DNA of 64,000 nt from Halichondria panicea (GCF_963675165.1 NC_087381.1:2046001-2110000), one strand, 5' to 3'. Counted from the stretch's first letter, positions 1 through 12,839 are shown. Notes: generated from the sequence alone by a model not told the origin. Made by a program: numbers and translations.

Positions 1-565
1 TATAGATCCTTGTACCAGTGTCTGTTGTGCCACAACTTGTGGATTAGCATGAAACAGCTGATGAACGTAGAAATCTTGGCAGTCCTTCTTTGAACCGAGG
101 AGTGGCAGCGATTTAAGACAGCTTGTACAAGTCTGACTACTCTCAATTCAACTGCTGCCGTCTGCCATTATCTGTCTTGTATTGTACAGGTTATTAAAAG
201 CTTTAGGCAACCAATGACTTTCGGCTGCCAGTTCTCATCACGTAAAACTAAAACAAGCTAATCTCTGCTGGTGTCTTAGATGACTATATCCTAGCTGAAT
301 GCCTGATGATGTTATTACTCCATCATCTTCTCTTTTCTAGCACTAGCATCCATTCTTAAACTGTAGTTAAGAAGCCCACAATCACTTTTGCAGGCTACGC
401 AATTCTACTTAACCTCACGCAATTTTTGGATCACGTGGAAAAATCAATGAATAATCTCTACCCAAATTCTGGTAGAGACACAAAATGTGTCCCATGCAGA
501 GTCACCAGTCCCTTTTCTCCCGCCCCCGTCCAATCAGAGAAAAGGGAGTGGCTTGCGAGTCTACT
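1..565. other. Intergenic DNA, no gene seen
   Basis: No open frame with recognisable domain content and no RNA gene seen on either strand. The stretch ends where the left copy of the D1/D2 segmental duplication begins (about 566). Confidence 0.5.
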
Positions 566-1075
566 TGGATAAGTCATGTAATAGTTGTGACACATGCACG
601 AGTGCCACATGCATGCGCAGGATCTGCGGCCTCGAGGGCAAAGGCACTACTGAGCCAATATATCCAATGTGCGCACGAGTGAGCTGAGTAACAACTGATT
701 TGTTGCATTCCTTGTTGCATTCCTTTCCGTGTACACATCACTCCTTTTATAGGACAACTAGTTTGCAACTACTCGTGGTCGGCTGTGGAATGCACCAGAC
801 GCATGAAAAACGTTTTCTGCTTACCACTGAATACTGCAACAGTGTTGTACTATAAAAGGGACCGTTTCAGGTTACTGGGTGGAGGGTTACTGGGTGGAGG
901 GTGGGCTTTAGGTAACTTCAACCATACTCTGCCAGTATCTAGATAGTGGCACATTTGACCTGTGCCATAATTATGGTAGATATTGGCACAGTGTTTCCTT
1001 TGATCTGCCCACTCAAAATGCAACAACTCTACTAGAAATATTGGGGGCTCCAAGGGCTCCCCCTTCCTACGCCAC
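566..1075. mobile_element. Truncated MITE-like element (left-copy version)
   Basis: Matches the right part of the element at 8616-9196 and ends in the same CTTCCTACGCC terminus. The left terminus is missing because the duplication breakpoint lies inside the element. Confidence 0.55.
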
Positions 1076-1553
1076 TAAAATGCTATTGTATTCTTCAGAG
1101 GCTCCATTGCAATATGTTTTATACTAACAGCACATGAGGAGATGGAGCGTTTTACTATGCGGATTCTATATCGTCCTCAAATCGCCTATGTCAAACCACT
1201 AAGTGCTTATATTAAAAGATTTTTCACTATTATCAGCTGTACATACCTGTACAGAGCACTTAGCACATGGAAATGTGGTTAAACGATATTGAGTCGGCAA
1301 TAATTATTAGGCATAGTAATCTCCTCATATGCTCCTCTTTATACCAATCATGAATATAATTATACCTATTACAGACGGGTAGTAATTTTAGCGTTATCAG
1401 ATTTTTCTCTGTTTTTTAGGGTACTAATTTTGGCGGATTTGTAGCAAGTTCATGTAGCACAAAAAGATGTACAAGTATGAGTTTTAAGGTTGAATGGAAG
1501 TTTGGAGTCAGATACAGGGCTAGGTTGCTTAGCATACTCTCAAAAGTAAAGTA

Positions 1554-1849
1554 CAGTAGAACCTCGATTATCCGGCCCTCCATTATCCGGAACCTCGATT
1601 ATCCGGCTTGGCAGTTTTTTTATCAGATCAGAAAATGGGCGTGTCCCTAAAATGCGCATGCGCGTTACAGCTGTTACCATGGAGACATACCTGCTTATCT
1701 TATGCGCATGCGCAGACAACCATGTGGCACTGCTGTTTATCAATAAAGTGGGTGGATCAAGGCGTGGTTTATCTATTCAATTATCCGGCATATTCACTTA
1801 TCCGGCCTGCTTCTGGAACCAAGGTGTCCGGATAGTCGAGGTTCTACTG
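1554..1849. mobile_element. Pogo/Tigger-like MITE, 296 bp
   Basis: Terminal inverted repeats begin CAGTAGAACCTCGATTATCC and end with the inverse (..CGAGGTTCTACTG), flanked by TA on both sides (1552-1553, 1850-1851). The duplicate locus near 9680 has an empty site with a single TA, so the insertion is younger than the duplication. No transposase is encoded. Confidence 0.85.
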
Positions 1850-1879
1850 TACTACAAGAAAAAGAAAAAAAAGCTGCGT

Positions 1880-1885
1880 TTTATT
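1880..1885 (-). terminator. Candidate poly(A) signal for D1
   Basis: AATAAA on the minus strand about 125 bases past the D1 stop codon at 2009. The duplicate gene has the same signal at 9713-9718. It lies inside a foldback element. Confidence 0.45.
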
Positions 1886-2008
1886 ATTAGCGCGTAGTGT
1901 TAATTACAAATTCGCTAAAATTCACTAAAATTATAATACCCGTTTATAATAGTAACAATAAGGTACGTATACCAAATAATTATAGAGCTTTGTACTAACC
2001 AAGTATGG

Positions 2009-5000
2009 TCAAGTAATCTCACCATCATCATCATCAGTGATAGTAACCATAGCAGTTGCGTCCACCACATTCACAGGAAACACTCCATCTAGAGCCTCAA
2101 TCTGAAGATTTAACTGTTCCACATTCTCCACAACTTCATCGTTCATAATGAATAGTTTCCCCCTGTACTGGAGCTCCTCAATGGCAAAGGTAATTACTTC
2201 ATCGATGCTCTCATAATCCCTACCAGCTGTGAGTGAGGCAGGTGTGATTACAGACACTTGTAAATTTGATGTACACACAATTCTCACAATAATAAAATAG
2301 TCAGAATCTCATATTTTGCCTGATCTATCAAGTACTAGGTATACGCACACAGGGGCGTAGCCAGGATTTTGGAGAAAGAGGTGCTATCACAGATAAAAGA
2401 GGGCGCTAACCCCCCCCCATTTTTAGCCGCGCAGCAGCCGAAATTTGGTTGACCGGAAGCCACACCTCTTATTAATGACGTCATAATTAACTTATCTGCC
2501 AAGTTGGGCGTGGCTGAACGTTTATTTGCATAGAGAAGCTGGCCACGATCACAAAAGAGAACTAGTTTATAGATTTAAGCCAGAATGCCTCACAGTTTAG
2601 AGACTAAATCGTTTTCCTTGCTATACTCGCTAGCTAACAGCCTAACTGCAGCAAGATCTGGAAGAGAAAGGGTGCTCAAGCTCAAATGACAATCAGATAC
2701 ATTTCTGTGTGATTTGTATACTTGACTCAGACTGGTTGGGGGTGCTCGAGCACCCCTAGCACCCCCCCTGGCTACCCCCCTGGCACACGCATGAACAGCC
2801 TAGCTCGCGCAGAGTTGTATTTAAGTACAATTAGGAGAGTAGACTTGCTAGAAGTACGAGTATATAGAGAATGAGATTTGGATATAATTATGGATGGCAT
2901 GCGTACACGTATATATAGATCTACAAACATAGCAATTACATTATTGGTTAGAATCAGTCTCTCTAGAACTCTGCTTTCTCTTTCCAAGAGTAGTATTGTC
3001 GTTGTTGGCTTCGTTCATGTGAGTATAGCTACTACAGCTGGCCTATAATATAGCTAGCTCTTCCAGCTAGTACGTAGCTTTATTCTTGTGTATTATCTAA
3101 TGCAAATAGTAGATCAGTTTAACCGAACGTAGCCACAACCAATTCCGCATTCCTGAAGCGTGACATTCCTGAGCGAGACATACATACATACATATACATG
3201 CATACAATTTTCTGATATGATTCAGTATTAGTTGCCTCGCGCTAAGGCGCTCTGCAATTAACAATGATGTAATGACCCACCGATTGCTGAGTCATCAATA
3301 GTGAAGAGTCTGACTCTGACGTCACCCACTGCCCCACGAGTCTTGTCCAGAGTGAACCTGAAAATGCACACCCCCTCTCTCGCACTCAGTGATACGTCAG
3401 AGAAACTCACATTCATTACTGTAGGGTTAGAGAATACATAATTCTACTGATACAGCTCAACTAAGGCAATGAGACAATGGCGTTTCCTATGCTATATCAA
3501 AGACATCATCTGCTGGTAAGGCTAAGGGAAGTTTGATAACAATTATAGGAGCTAATGAGACAGAAGCTCGTCAAAAGGTTCGGATCGAAGAGGAATAGAG
3601 AATTGCAGTTAGAGAGACCTTTAAGAAACAGCAAGTCAAACTAATGATTACTACTCAGTACAATTTCTCTTCGCTAAGGCTCACCCCACATAATGCTTCC
3701 AGCATCCCCTAGTATTTATGCCTCTCTGTCCGCATGCGCAAGCGAGGTCTTTGCGTCTGTCTGTCTGCTTGTGTAGACTGCTACAGATCAATCACAAGTG
3801 CAAGTAAGAGCTTCTATAGGCTTCTAGTCATTAATTTCGTAAAATAATGCTTGGTTCTCGAGATATACCTGGTTTTGCTTATACTAGGAATGCCATTTCA
3901 GAATAATTTATTGGTTTATTACGTGACGTAGAACAAATTGTCCATGGAATGTTACTACTTACTTAGTAGTTAGTTCTGCACTAGAATGCTATAGCTATTA
4001 ATTGGTACCGTAGCTGCCAAAGTAAGAAAAGAGCTGCAAAGCTGCACTGCTCAGTATAGCCATTAATTGACTTTGGTCATTGACGATGGCATCGTTTATA
4101 GCAACAATTATGGTTGATCATTTCCCACTATTTTGCAGCATTATTCCCTGCAATGGGCTGCATGCAATTACATTTAATGTAAATTGCACATGTGTGTAAT
4201 TGTAATAATTATAGTTAGTAGCCTCCAACAAGGCATCAGCACCCGTGGTGCTTTCATTATGCCTCAGTGCGCATGCGCAAGCGAGGTATACGGTAGTGTG
4301 TTTGTGTGTGTGTGTTGACAGCTACGGCTGCTCAAGGATGAATCAAGTGCAAGTATAAGAGTTCCTATAGGCTTCTAGTCATGGATTTGCAAAATAATGC
4401 TTCGTTCTCGAGTTATGCCTAGTTTTGCTTTATACTTGGAATACCATTGCAACCTTTTCCGAAGAGTGCGTAGCAAAACTTGTCTATAGAGTGTTGCTAC
4501 TCTACTTAGTAGTTAGCTCTGCACTAGAACGTTAGCTATTGGAAGCTGCTGCAAGCTAAAGAGTGACACTGTCAGAGAAGAGAGCTGCAAGACTCTGCTG
4601 ATTGCAGCCATTAGGCTTGAACTTTTGGCATCGATCGTTTTTAACAATAATCATGGTCGATCATTATCCACTCTGTGATTCTGGATTCTGCCTGCATGCA
4701 GCAAAATTAATCAATTCATGGCTATTAGTAGCTATGTAGCTTTGGCACCTCCACCCGCGGTGCTTTCATTCTTCTTACAAAAGTTGGCTAACTACAGCAA
4801 AGATTTCTCACATTTGTATATATATAATCTTGCTATGATATTGCCTGTATTGCAGATACATTATGACTTACATACCTAGCAAATCGAGATCGAGATCATG
4901 GATCTCCACGGTAGCGACTGCCGGGGCCTGAATATACACTCCAGAGGAGGCAGACAGGAATACTTGAAATGATTTCGTTGGCTCAGGGAAGACATCGTTG

Positions 5001-7144
5001 ATCAGTGGGATAGTTATCTGGGCTTGATCTACACCTCGTGCAAATGTCACATTCTCTTCAGTATGCATAAAGTCTTCACCAACTGAGAACGATTGCAAGA
5101 GACCACAATATAATGATTGCACTAGCTAAAGCAGCAATAATAATTATGGTACTCTCACAAATGGACTAAAATCAAAATATTAGTTATGTAGCTATGTATA
5201 CTGTGTACATACAATTTTCGGTATGCATAGCCCTCACTTATAGCAGCGTTATCCCCAACCATCTGAGCTGTTTTCAGTCTGACCACAATATCAGAGTCCA
5301 GATCTCCTTCTTTTACTATGGTAACAGTTACGGAGCTGTTGTTCTCGAATCCAGTGAACTTGTTGGACGCCAAAGAAGCAGCTGGCACTGTGATGGATAA
5401 ATTGAACACAACACAGACACCTATAATGTTACCAAGGGCAATTGTATAAGATTAAGAGGAGCAATAACGTCAACATTATACAAATTCTTTTTACTCACAT
5501 GCAATAGGCCTTTGTGTCATTCCTGCAAAGTAGCCGTAGCCCACTCTAAATTCATACCAGTACACAATCGCATTGATCCTCATGTTGTCAACGTGGCGTA
5601 GTATCGGAGAGTCGCTAACACCTTCAACAAGTATCGAGTAAGCACAAATTCCTTCACCACTAGGACATGGAATTGCTGTTATTTCACTGCTTGTAATGTC
5701 CCTGTCGTTAAGACGAATTCCAGATGGTGATGTATCAACTGGAAATAGAATGTTCAAAAAGTAAGACCCAATCTGATCTTTAGTACCGACAGAACTTCTA
5801 AACGAGTGGGTGTTGTAGCGACTGCGATACTGCTCCACAGGGGGCACGACAATCATGAACGGATCACTATGAAACACGCCATCTAAAGTACTTGACATCG
5901 AAAACTGAACGAGTAGAATCGGTTGACTCGACATAAAATAGCATGAACTGTCAGAAGATATAACAAACCGACTCATCTCTCCCTTATCTAGAGAAATAGA
6001 CATTGATTCGTCGTTAGTGCATCTAATTTGAATATTCGTACTATCCCTCGAGGCTACAATTTCAAAAGTGTCACCGGACGTCCTGTTAGCCAGAGGGGCA
6101 GTGATGAATTGCTTGCCCCAGGTAACAGTGGGTGGTATCTGCTCGTTCATATGATCACAATAGCTGAAATTGCTGGGAACAGTTCCACACTCGTGACCAC
6201 TAAAGAACGCAATCGGTTTGTCGGAGACGACTCTTGAACCTGACAAATCTTCATCACTTCCTAAATATAGAGTTTGAATTTTCTTAGCAATGTTAATAGT
6301 TACTGGCTGACCAGCTTCTATCTCCCCTTTAGGAACTTGATCCTTTAAATCGTCAGCAAATAGATCAACATTTTGAGTTAAAGTGATTTGCAATGTAGTA
6401 TCATCTTCAGTAGTTACAATAACCAACGCACTTCTTCCTTCAATGTCTAGAAACTCGCTGGCTTGGGGATAATCGTAGTAGTCTTCATAATCATCTTGCT
6501 GTTCTTGTATCTGTGAAATTGGCACTGACACGGCATAATACTCGTAACCGTCGCTAGGGTGATGCAAACAAGGAAGAACTTTGAAAGCATCTGAGGATTG
6601 GAATTCTTCAGCAAGAGCTATCACTGACATAGGTTCACCATCTCTAGAGTAAATGTAGACACCTTTGTCTCTCTCTTCGGGGCTCCGGAGATTAATTTTG
6701 TCGGCTGGAAAGCCAAATTCAATTGGAGTGGAGTATGTTTCGATTTTACGATCATCCAAGGGAGATTGTACAAAGACAGTGACTTGTTGGTTAGTTACAG
6801 AGTTGACAGCAAACCGAACTTTGTTGATTCTGGAGCTGGACCCTGGGTTGAAGTTGCCGAAGAAACCAACGAAGAAAGAGTTGCCTTCAGTTGTGAAACT
6901 TTCCTCACCTGTAGAGAATAATTAGACCCAATAATGAACTTCAATAAATATAGACTGAGGTGCACAGTACGTATACACATATGATTTACAATCAGGATAT
7001 AAAAGCAAGACTTACTGTAGCAGTTAAAGCATTGAGGACCCTCTCCATAAGACAACCCTCCACCAGAAACACAGCAGCCTGATAAAGTGGCAGGGAATCC
7101 ATCAACCTCATCACCATGGCAATCGAGAGAGGAAAAACATGATT
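2009..7144 (-). CDS. D1: secreted-type IgGFc-binding / Calx-beta protein, 5' incomplete
   Basis: Exons in transcription order: Cys-rich module 7144-7016; IgGFc-binding domain 6908-5499 (about 470 codons); Calx-beta 1 in two exons, 5387-5238 and 5092-4876; Calx-beta 2 in two exons, 3418-3281 and 2226-2009. The IgGFc domain shows SDKPIAFFSGHECGTVP, CDHMNEQIPP and WGKQFITAPL. The Calx-beta halves end in acidic motifs (TITDDDDG) typical of Ca2+-binding loops. The frame is open throughout. The last exon can read past its donor (GTGAGA at 2022-2017) to TGA at 2009, followed by AATAAA, so it may be terminal. Unlike B and D2, I found no signal-peptide exon between 7144 and D2, so the 5' end is lost or unrecognised. 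The likely role is extracellular adhesion or ligand binding (inferred from domains). Confidence 0.75.
2351..2783. mobile_element. MITE, 433 bp, GGGGCGTAGCCAGG termini
   Basis: Termini AGGGGCGTAGCCAGG and CCTGGCTACCCCCC are inverted. The element is flanked by CACAC on both sides (2346-2350, 2784-2788). The duplicate locus near 10174 has one CACAC and no insert, which gives exact edges and a 5-bp target duplication. A related copy is at 54583-54942. It lies in a region 3' of D1 Calx-beta 2a and carries no coding frame. Confidence 0.85.
3720..4765. repeat. Two tandem copies of a dispersed repeat in a D1 intron
   Basis: Each copy (about 3720-4260 and 4262-4765) begins with a GCATGCGCAAGCGAGG core, continues with text resembling GGCTTCTAGTCAT, ATAATGCTT and TTCTCGAG, and ends near a CACC(C)G(T/C)GGTGCTTTCATT motif. 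A partial copy is at 59340-59580. No ORF. The family looks abundant, judging from recurrence in this one window. Confidence 0.6.
5499..6908 (-). CDS. D1 exon: IgGFc-binding N-terminal-like domain
   Basis: Single 1.41-kb phase 1-1 exon, donor GTGAGT, acceptor CAG. It carries conserved Cys and Gly motifs (FFSGHECGTVP, CDHMNEQIPP, SSDSSCYFMSSQPILLVQFS) and ends in RPIAC at the donor. The Asp/Glu/Tyr-rich loop near 6470-6510 is longer than in D2 or B. This domain family occurs in mucin-associated FCGBP-like proteins and in many invertebrate secreted proteins. Confidence 0.85.
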
Positions 7145-8615
7145 CTGTGTGGAGAGTTTGAAAGTTTTGGTTTCGTTTATTGCTACAATATTCAGTTCAC
7201 TTCGTAGTTTTTGTAAGGAAAACTATGCTAACGGGTGGTGCAAGCTGCGCTGTGCTACTGCCTCTCGCTGTTGTTTTGCTTTCGCTCAAGAAGAGGTGAA
7301 GAGGTATAATGTTAACTTAATGTGACATATTTTCACAGGCAGATTTATTTGCGTTTTCACTGTTTAGCTCAATTTGCTGTTATTAAATTTTGCTAAATTC
7401 TGCTCAAGTTGTGATTATTCATAGCGTTTCTAATTACTCGCAAGTGGTTTTAATGAGATTCATTGCAGTTTCAAATTATATGCGAGTACACATTTTTGCG
7501 ATTTTACTCTGGCCAATCCTTTCACATTCAATTTATAGTGATGGTTAATGTTCAATTGTGTGTGTTTTTAATTATTGCACACATTTTAACTACACTGTTG
7601 TCTCAATTCCTAATGAGTTATGTTGTCAAATTGTGCTAATGTAATATTAACACCGGTAATTCTTATTATTATATTCATTTATCTATGTGATAAAATGACA
7701 GCCATGCATACTGTAGAGTGTAGATGTTACTTTGAAAGCATGGTAGATCTATTATAGTCATTGCATACGTCTGCAGTGTTGCTGTCACTGCGTTGTTGTG
7801 GCAGTCATTTAAAGATGACGGAATTGCGTAGAGAAGAAAAGTGAAGCCTGAGAGGTCATTGTCTATTGAAAGCGAACGCAATTTTGATAAACACCCATGG
7901 TCCGGGATGTAGTCGACTAGAAGCTGTATGCTAGTGAACATGTTTGTACAATGAGGAAATGCTTTCCAAGAAAATTACTTACTTACCTACTTACTTACTT
8001 AGTCAGTCAGACGAAATGCGGTGAAATATATAAATAGACTAAGTGCAATTTTTCAAATATCAACGTAATGCATGAGAATATTCATTGACTATAATTTCAC
8101 ACATTTAGACAGATAAAAGGCTAACTAAGCTATCTGCCCAGTCAGTTTCTTGATGTGGCCTTTCCCTGCAGAGATAAAGCAGTCTGAACACGAGTCAAAA
8201 TTTGTGCAATAATTGAAAACACACAAAATCGCACTATCAATCCTGTACAACCTACTGGTTGTACTAAGTTCATTATATGTGGATTCGGTATCTGGTTATA
8301 GTATCCTATAACACATAAGCCTCTTTACACCGCACCTAATCGAATCCGGGTCAGATTTTTCTGAGTAGTGGGCATAGTAAAATGACCACTAATTGCATTT
8401 GCGCAAACATTGGAAGCTACAGGCTTACTCTAGAAACACCCACGAACATGTACAACACCTCAGAATTAGCACTCTGTGCTTACTCACAGCTAAACCGCTT
8501 CTGACACAATCTGCACTACCTCCAAAGGTGGGTTGGCTAATCCGGATTAGAACCCGGATAAGGGCCATTTACACGAACGCGGTTAGGTTTAATCTGGATT
8601 CCAACACGGATCTAT
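7145..8615. other. Non-duplicated spacer upstream of the D1 Cys exon
   Basis: No convincing exon. Segments at 7235-7300 and 7359-7430 recur in diverged form near 28986-29045 and 47157-47230, so they are dispersed repeats. A (TTAC)n simple repeat lies near 7976-8005. Related GGATTAGA/AATCCGG-type sequences at 8320-8350 and 8535-8610 look like remnants of another repeat. Confidence 0.45.
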
Positions 8616-9196
8616 GGGCGTAGGAAGCAATTTCTCAATGGGGAGGGTGGCTCTAGTTTTTTGAATGGAAAAATGTCTACATAGTGCAGCTTGGATAAGT
8701 CATGTAATAGTTGTGACACATGCACGAGTGCCACATGCGTGGAATATATTGGCTCAGTAGTGACTTAGGCGCCGCAGGCCTCGAGGACAAAGGCACTACT
8801 GAGCCAATATATCCAATGTGCGCACGAGTGAGCTGTGTAACAACTGATTTGTTTGTTGCATTCCTTTCCGTGTACACATCACTCCTTTTATAGGACAACT
8901 AGTTTGCAACTACTCGTGGTCGGCTGTGGAATGCACCAGACACATGAAAAACGTTTTCTGCTTACCACTGAATACTGCAACAGTGTTATACTATAAAAGG
9001 GACCGTTTCAGGTTACTGGGTGGAGGGTGCGCTTTAGGTAACTTCAACCATACTGTGCCAGTATCTAGATAGTGGCACATTTGACCTGTGCCATATGGTA
9101 GATATTGGCACAGTGTTTCCTTTGATCTGCCCACTCAAAATGCAACAACTCTACTAGAAATATTGGGGGCTCCAAGGGCTCCCCCTTCCTACGCCA
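8616..9196. mobile_element. MITE-like element with GGCGTAGGAAG termini
   Basis: Begins GGGCGTAGGAAGC and ends CTTCCTACGCC (inverted), about 580 bp, no transposase. The left duplication copy has only the right part (566-1075). Similar termini flank the larger element at 55091-56765. Confidence 0.6.
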
Positions 9197-9498
9197 CTAA
9201 AATGCTATTGTATTCTTCAGAGGCTCCATTGCAATATGTTTTATACTAAGAGCACATGAGGAGATGGAGCGTTTTACTATGCGGATTCTATATTGTCCTC
9301 AAATCGCCTATGTCAAACCACTAAGTGCTGCTATATTAAATGATTTTTCACTATTATCAGCTGTACATACCTGTACAGAGCACTTAGCACATGGAAATGT
9401 GGTTAGACGATATTGAGTCGGCAATAATTATTAGGCATAGTAATCTCCTCATATGCTCCTCTTTATACCAATCATGAATATAATTATACCTATTACAG

Positions 9499-9776
9499 AC
9501 GGGTAGTAATTTTAGCGTTATCAGATTTTTCTCTGTTTTTTAGGGTACTAATTTTGGCGGATTTGTAGCAAGTTCATGTAGCACAAAAAGATATACAAGT
9601 ATGAGTTTTAAGGTTGAATGGAAGTTTGGAGTCAGATACAGGGCTAGCTTGCTTAGCATACTCTCAAAAGTACATTACAAAAGTACTACAAGAAAAAGAA
9701 AAAAAGCTGCGTTTTATTATTAGCGCGTAGTGTTAATTACAAATTCGCTAAAATTCACTAAAATTATAATACCTGT
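9499..9776. mobile_element. Foldback/MITE-like element, uninterrupted copy
   Basis: Counterpart of 1374-1942 without the pogo-like insertion. Ends ACGGGTAGTAATTTTAGCG and its inverse. Contains the AATAAA used as the candidate D2 poly(A) signal. Confidence 0.5.
9713..9718 (-). terminator. Candidate poly(A) signal for D2
   Basis: Minus-strand AATAAA about 110 bases past the TAG at 9824-9826. The position is conserved with the D1 copy. Confidence 0.45.
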
Positions 9777-11094
9777 TTATAATAGTAACAATAAGGTATA
9801 CCAAATAATTATAGAGCTTTGTACTAACCAAGTATGGTCAAGTAATCACCATCATCATCAGTGATAGTAACCATAGCAGTTGCGTCCACCACATTCACAG
9901 GAAACACTCCATCTAGAGCCTCAATCTGAAGATTTAACTGTTCCACATTCTCCACAACTTCATCGTTCATAATGAATAGTTTCCCCCTGTACTGCAGCTC
10001 CTCAATGGCAAAGGTAATTACTTCATCGATGCTCTCATAATCCCTACCAGCTGTGAGTGAGGCAGGTGTGATTACAGACACTTGTAAATTTGATGTACAC
10101 ACAATTCTCACAATAATAAAATAGTCAGAATCTCATATTTTGCCTGATCTATCAAGTACTAGGTATACGCACACGCATGAACAGCCTCGCGCAGAGTTGT
10201 ATTTAAGCACAATTAGGAGAGTAGACTTGCTAGAAGTACGAGTATATAGAGAATGAGATTTGGATATAATTATGGATGGCATGCGTACACGTATATATAG
10301 ATCTACAAACATAGCAATTACATTATTGGTTAGAATCAGTCTCTCTAGAACTCTGCTTTCTCTTTCCAAGAGTAGTATTGTCGTTATATTGTTGGCTTCG
10401 TTCATGCATGTGAGTATAGCTACTACAGCCGGCCTATAATATAGCTAGCTCTTCCAGCTAGTACGTAGCTTTATTCTTGTGTATTATCTAGTGGATCAGT
10501 TTAACCGAATGTAGCCACACCCAATTCCGCATTCCTGAAGCGTGACATTCCTGAGCGAGACATACATACATACATATACAATTTTCTGATACGATTCAGT
10601 ATTAGTTGCCTCGCGCTAAGGCACTCTGCAATTAACAATGATGTGATGACCCACCGATTGCTGAGTCATCAATAGTGAAGAGTCTGACTCTGACGACACC
10701 CACTGCCCCACGAGTTTTGTCCAGAGTGAACCTGAAAATGCACATCCCCTCTCTCACACTCAGTGATACGTCAGAGAAACTCACATTCATTACTGTGGGG
10801 TTAGAGAATACATAATTCTACTGATACAGCTCAACTAAGGCAATGAGACAATGGCGTTTCCTATGCTATATCAAAGACATCATCTGCTGGTAAGGCTAAG
10901 GGAAGTTTGATAACAATTATAGGAGCTAATGAGACAGAAGCTCGTCAAAAGGTTCGAATCGAAGAGGAATAGAGAATTGCAGTTAGAGAGACCTTTAAGA
11001 AACAGCAAGTCATACTCAGTACAATTTCTCTTCGCTATATAAGGCTCACCCCACACAATGCTTCCAGCATCCCCTAGTATTTATGCCTCTCTGT

Positions 11095-12115
11095 CCGCAT
11101 GCGCAAGCGAGGTCTTTGTGTCTGTCTGTCTGCTTGTGTAGACTGCTACAGATCAATCACAAGTGCAAGTAAGAGCTTCTATAGGCTTCTAGTCATTAAT
11201 TTCGTAAAATAATGCTTGGTTCTCGAGATATACCTGGTTTTGCTTATACTAGGAATGCCATTTCAGAATATTGGTTTATTACGTGACGTAGAACAAATTG
11301 TCCATGGAATGTTACTACTTACTTAGTAGTTAGCTCTGCACTATAGAATGCTATAGCTATTAATTGGTACCGTAGCTGCCAAAGTAAGAAAAGAGCTGCA
11401 AAGCTGCACTGCTCAGTATAGCCATTAATTGACTTTGGTGTTTATAGCAACAATTATGGTTGATCATTTCCCACTATTTTGCAGCATTATTCCCTGCAAT
11501 GGGCTGCAGCAATTACATTTAATGTAAATTGCACATGTGTGTAATTGTAATAATTATAGTTAGTAGCCTCCAACAAGGCATCAGCACCCGTGGTGCTTTC
11601 ATTATGCCTCAGTGCGCATGCGCAAGCGAGGTATACGGTAGTGTGTTTGTGTGTGTGTGTTAACTGCTACGGCTGCTCAAGGATGAATCAAGTGCAAGTA
11701 TAAGAGTTCCTATAGGCTTCTAGTCATGGATTTGCAAAATAATGCTTCGTTCTCGAGTTATGCCTAGTTTTGCTTTATACTTGGAATACCATTGCAACCT
11801 TTTCCGAAGAGTGCGTAGCAAAACTTGTCTATAGAGTGTTGCTACTCTACTTAGTAGTTAGCTCTGCACTAGAATGTTAGCTATTGGTATAGCTGCAAGC
11901 TAAAGAGTGACACTGTCAGAGAAGAGAGCTGCAAGGCTCTGCTGATTGCAGCCATTAGGCTTGAACTTTTGGCATCGATCGTTTTTAACAACAATCATGG
12001 TCGATCATTATCCACTCTGTGATTCTGGATTCTGCCTGCAAGCAGCAAAATTAATCAATTCATGGCTATTAGTAGCTATGTAGCTTTGACACCTCCACCC
12101 GCGGTGCTTTCATTC
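11095..12115. repeat. Two tandem copies of the dispersed repeat (right duplication copy)
   Basis: Counterpart of 3720-4765, with the same GCATGCGCAAGCGAGG cores at about 11098 and 11615 and small indels relative to the left copy. Confidence 0.6.
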
Positions 12116-12839
12116 TTCTTACAAAAGACAGCAAAGATTTCTCACATTTGTATATATAATCTTGCTATGATATTGCCTGTATTGCGGATACATATGACTT
12201 ACATACCTAGCAAATCGAGATCGAGATCATGGATCTCCACGGTAGCGACTGCCGGGGCCTGAATATACACTCCAGGGGAGGCAGACAGGAATACTTGAAA
12301 TGATTTCGTTGGCTCAGGGAAGACATCGTTGATCAGTGGGATAGTTATCTGGGCTTGATCTACACCTCGTGCAAATGTCACATTCTCTTCAGTATGCATA
12401 AAGTCTTCACAAACTGAGAACGATTGCAAGAGACCACAATATAATGATTGCACTAGCTAAAGCTGCAATAATAATTATGGTACTCTCACAAATGGACTAA
12501 AATCAAAATATTATACATTTATAGCTATGTAGCTATGTATACTGTGTACATACAATTTTCGGTATGCATAACCCTCACTTATAGCAGCGTTATCCCCAAC
12601 CATCTGAGCTGTTTTCAGTCTGACCACAATATCAGAGTCCAGATCTCCTCCCCTTACTATGGTAACAGTTACGGAGCTGTTGTTCTCGAATCCGGTGAAC
12701 TTGTTGGACGCCAAAGAAGCAGCTGGCACTGTGATGGATAAATTGAACACAACACAGACACCTATAATGCTACCAAGGGCAATTGTATAAGATTAAGAGG
12801 AGCAATAACGTCAACATTATACAAATTCTTTTTACTCAC

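Larger units (their letters stand above)
1374..1942. mobile_element. Foldback/MITE-like element interrupted by a pogo-like MITE
   Basis: The left end reads ACGGGTAGTAATTTTAGCG. The right end carries the inverse (CGCTAAAATT ... AATACCCGT). The uninterrupted equivalent is at about 9499-9776. It contributes the candidate poly(A) signal for D1. Confidence 0.5.
566..7144. repeat. Segmental duplication, left copy (carries D1)
   Basis: Homologous to 8692-14475 in the same orientation, covering exons, introns and downstream DNA. The left edge lies inside a MITE-like element (shared text begins at CTTGGATAAGTCATG). The right edge falls almost exactly at the acceptor of the Cys-module exon; beyond it the two upstream introns are unrelated. 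The left copy is longer because two mobile elements inserted after the duplication (1554-1849 and 2351-2783). Confidence 0.9.

Noticed and set aside
7675-7941. 88-codon minus ORF as the missing D1 first exon
   Set aside because: No signal-peptide character and no good phase-1 donor leading to the Cys exon.
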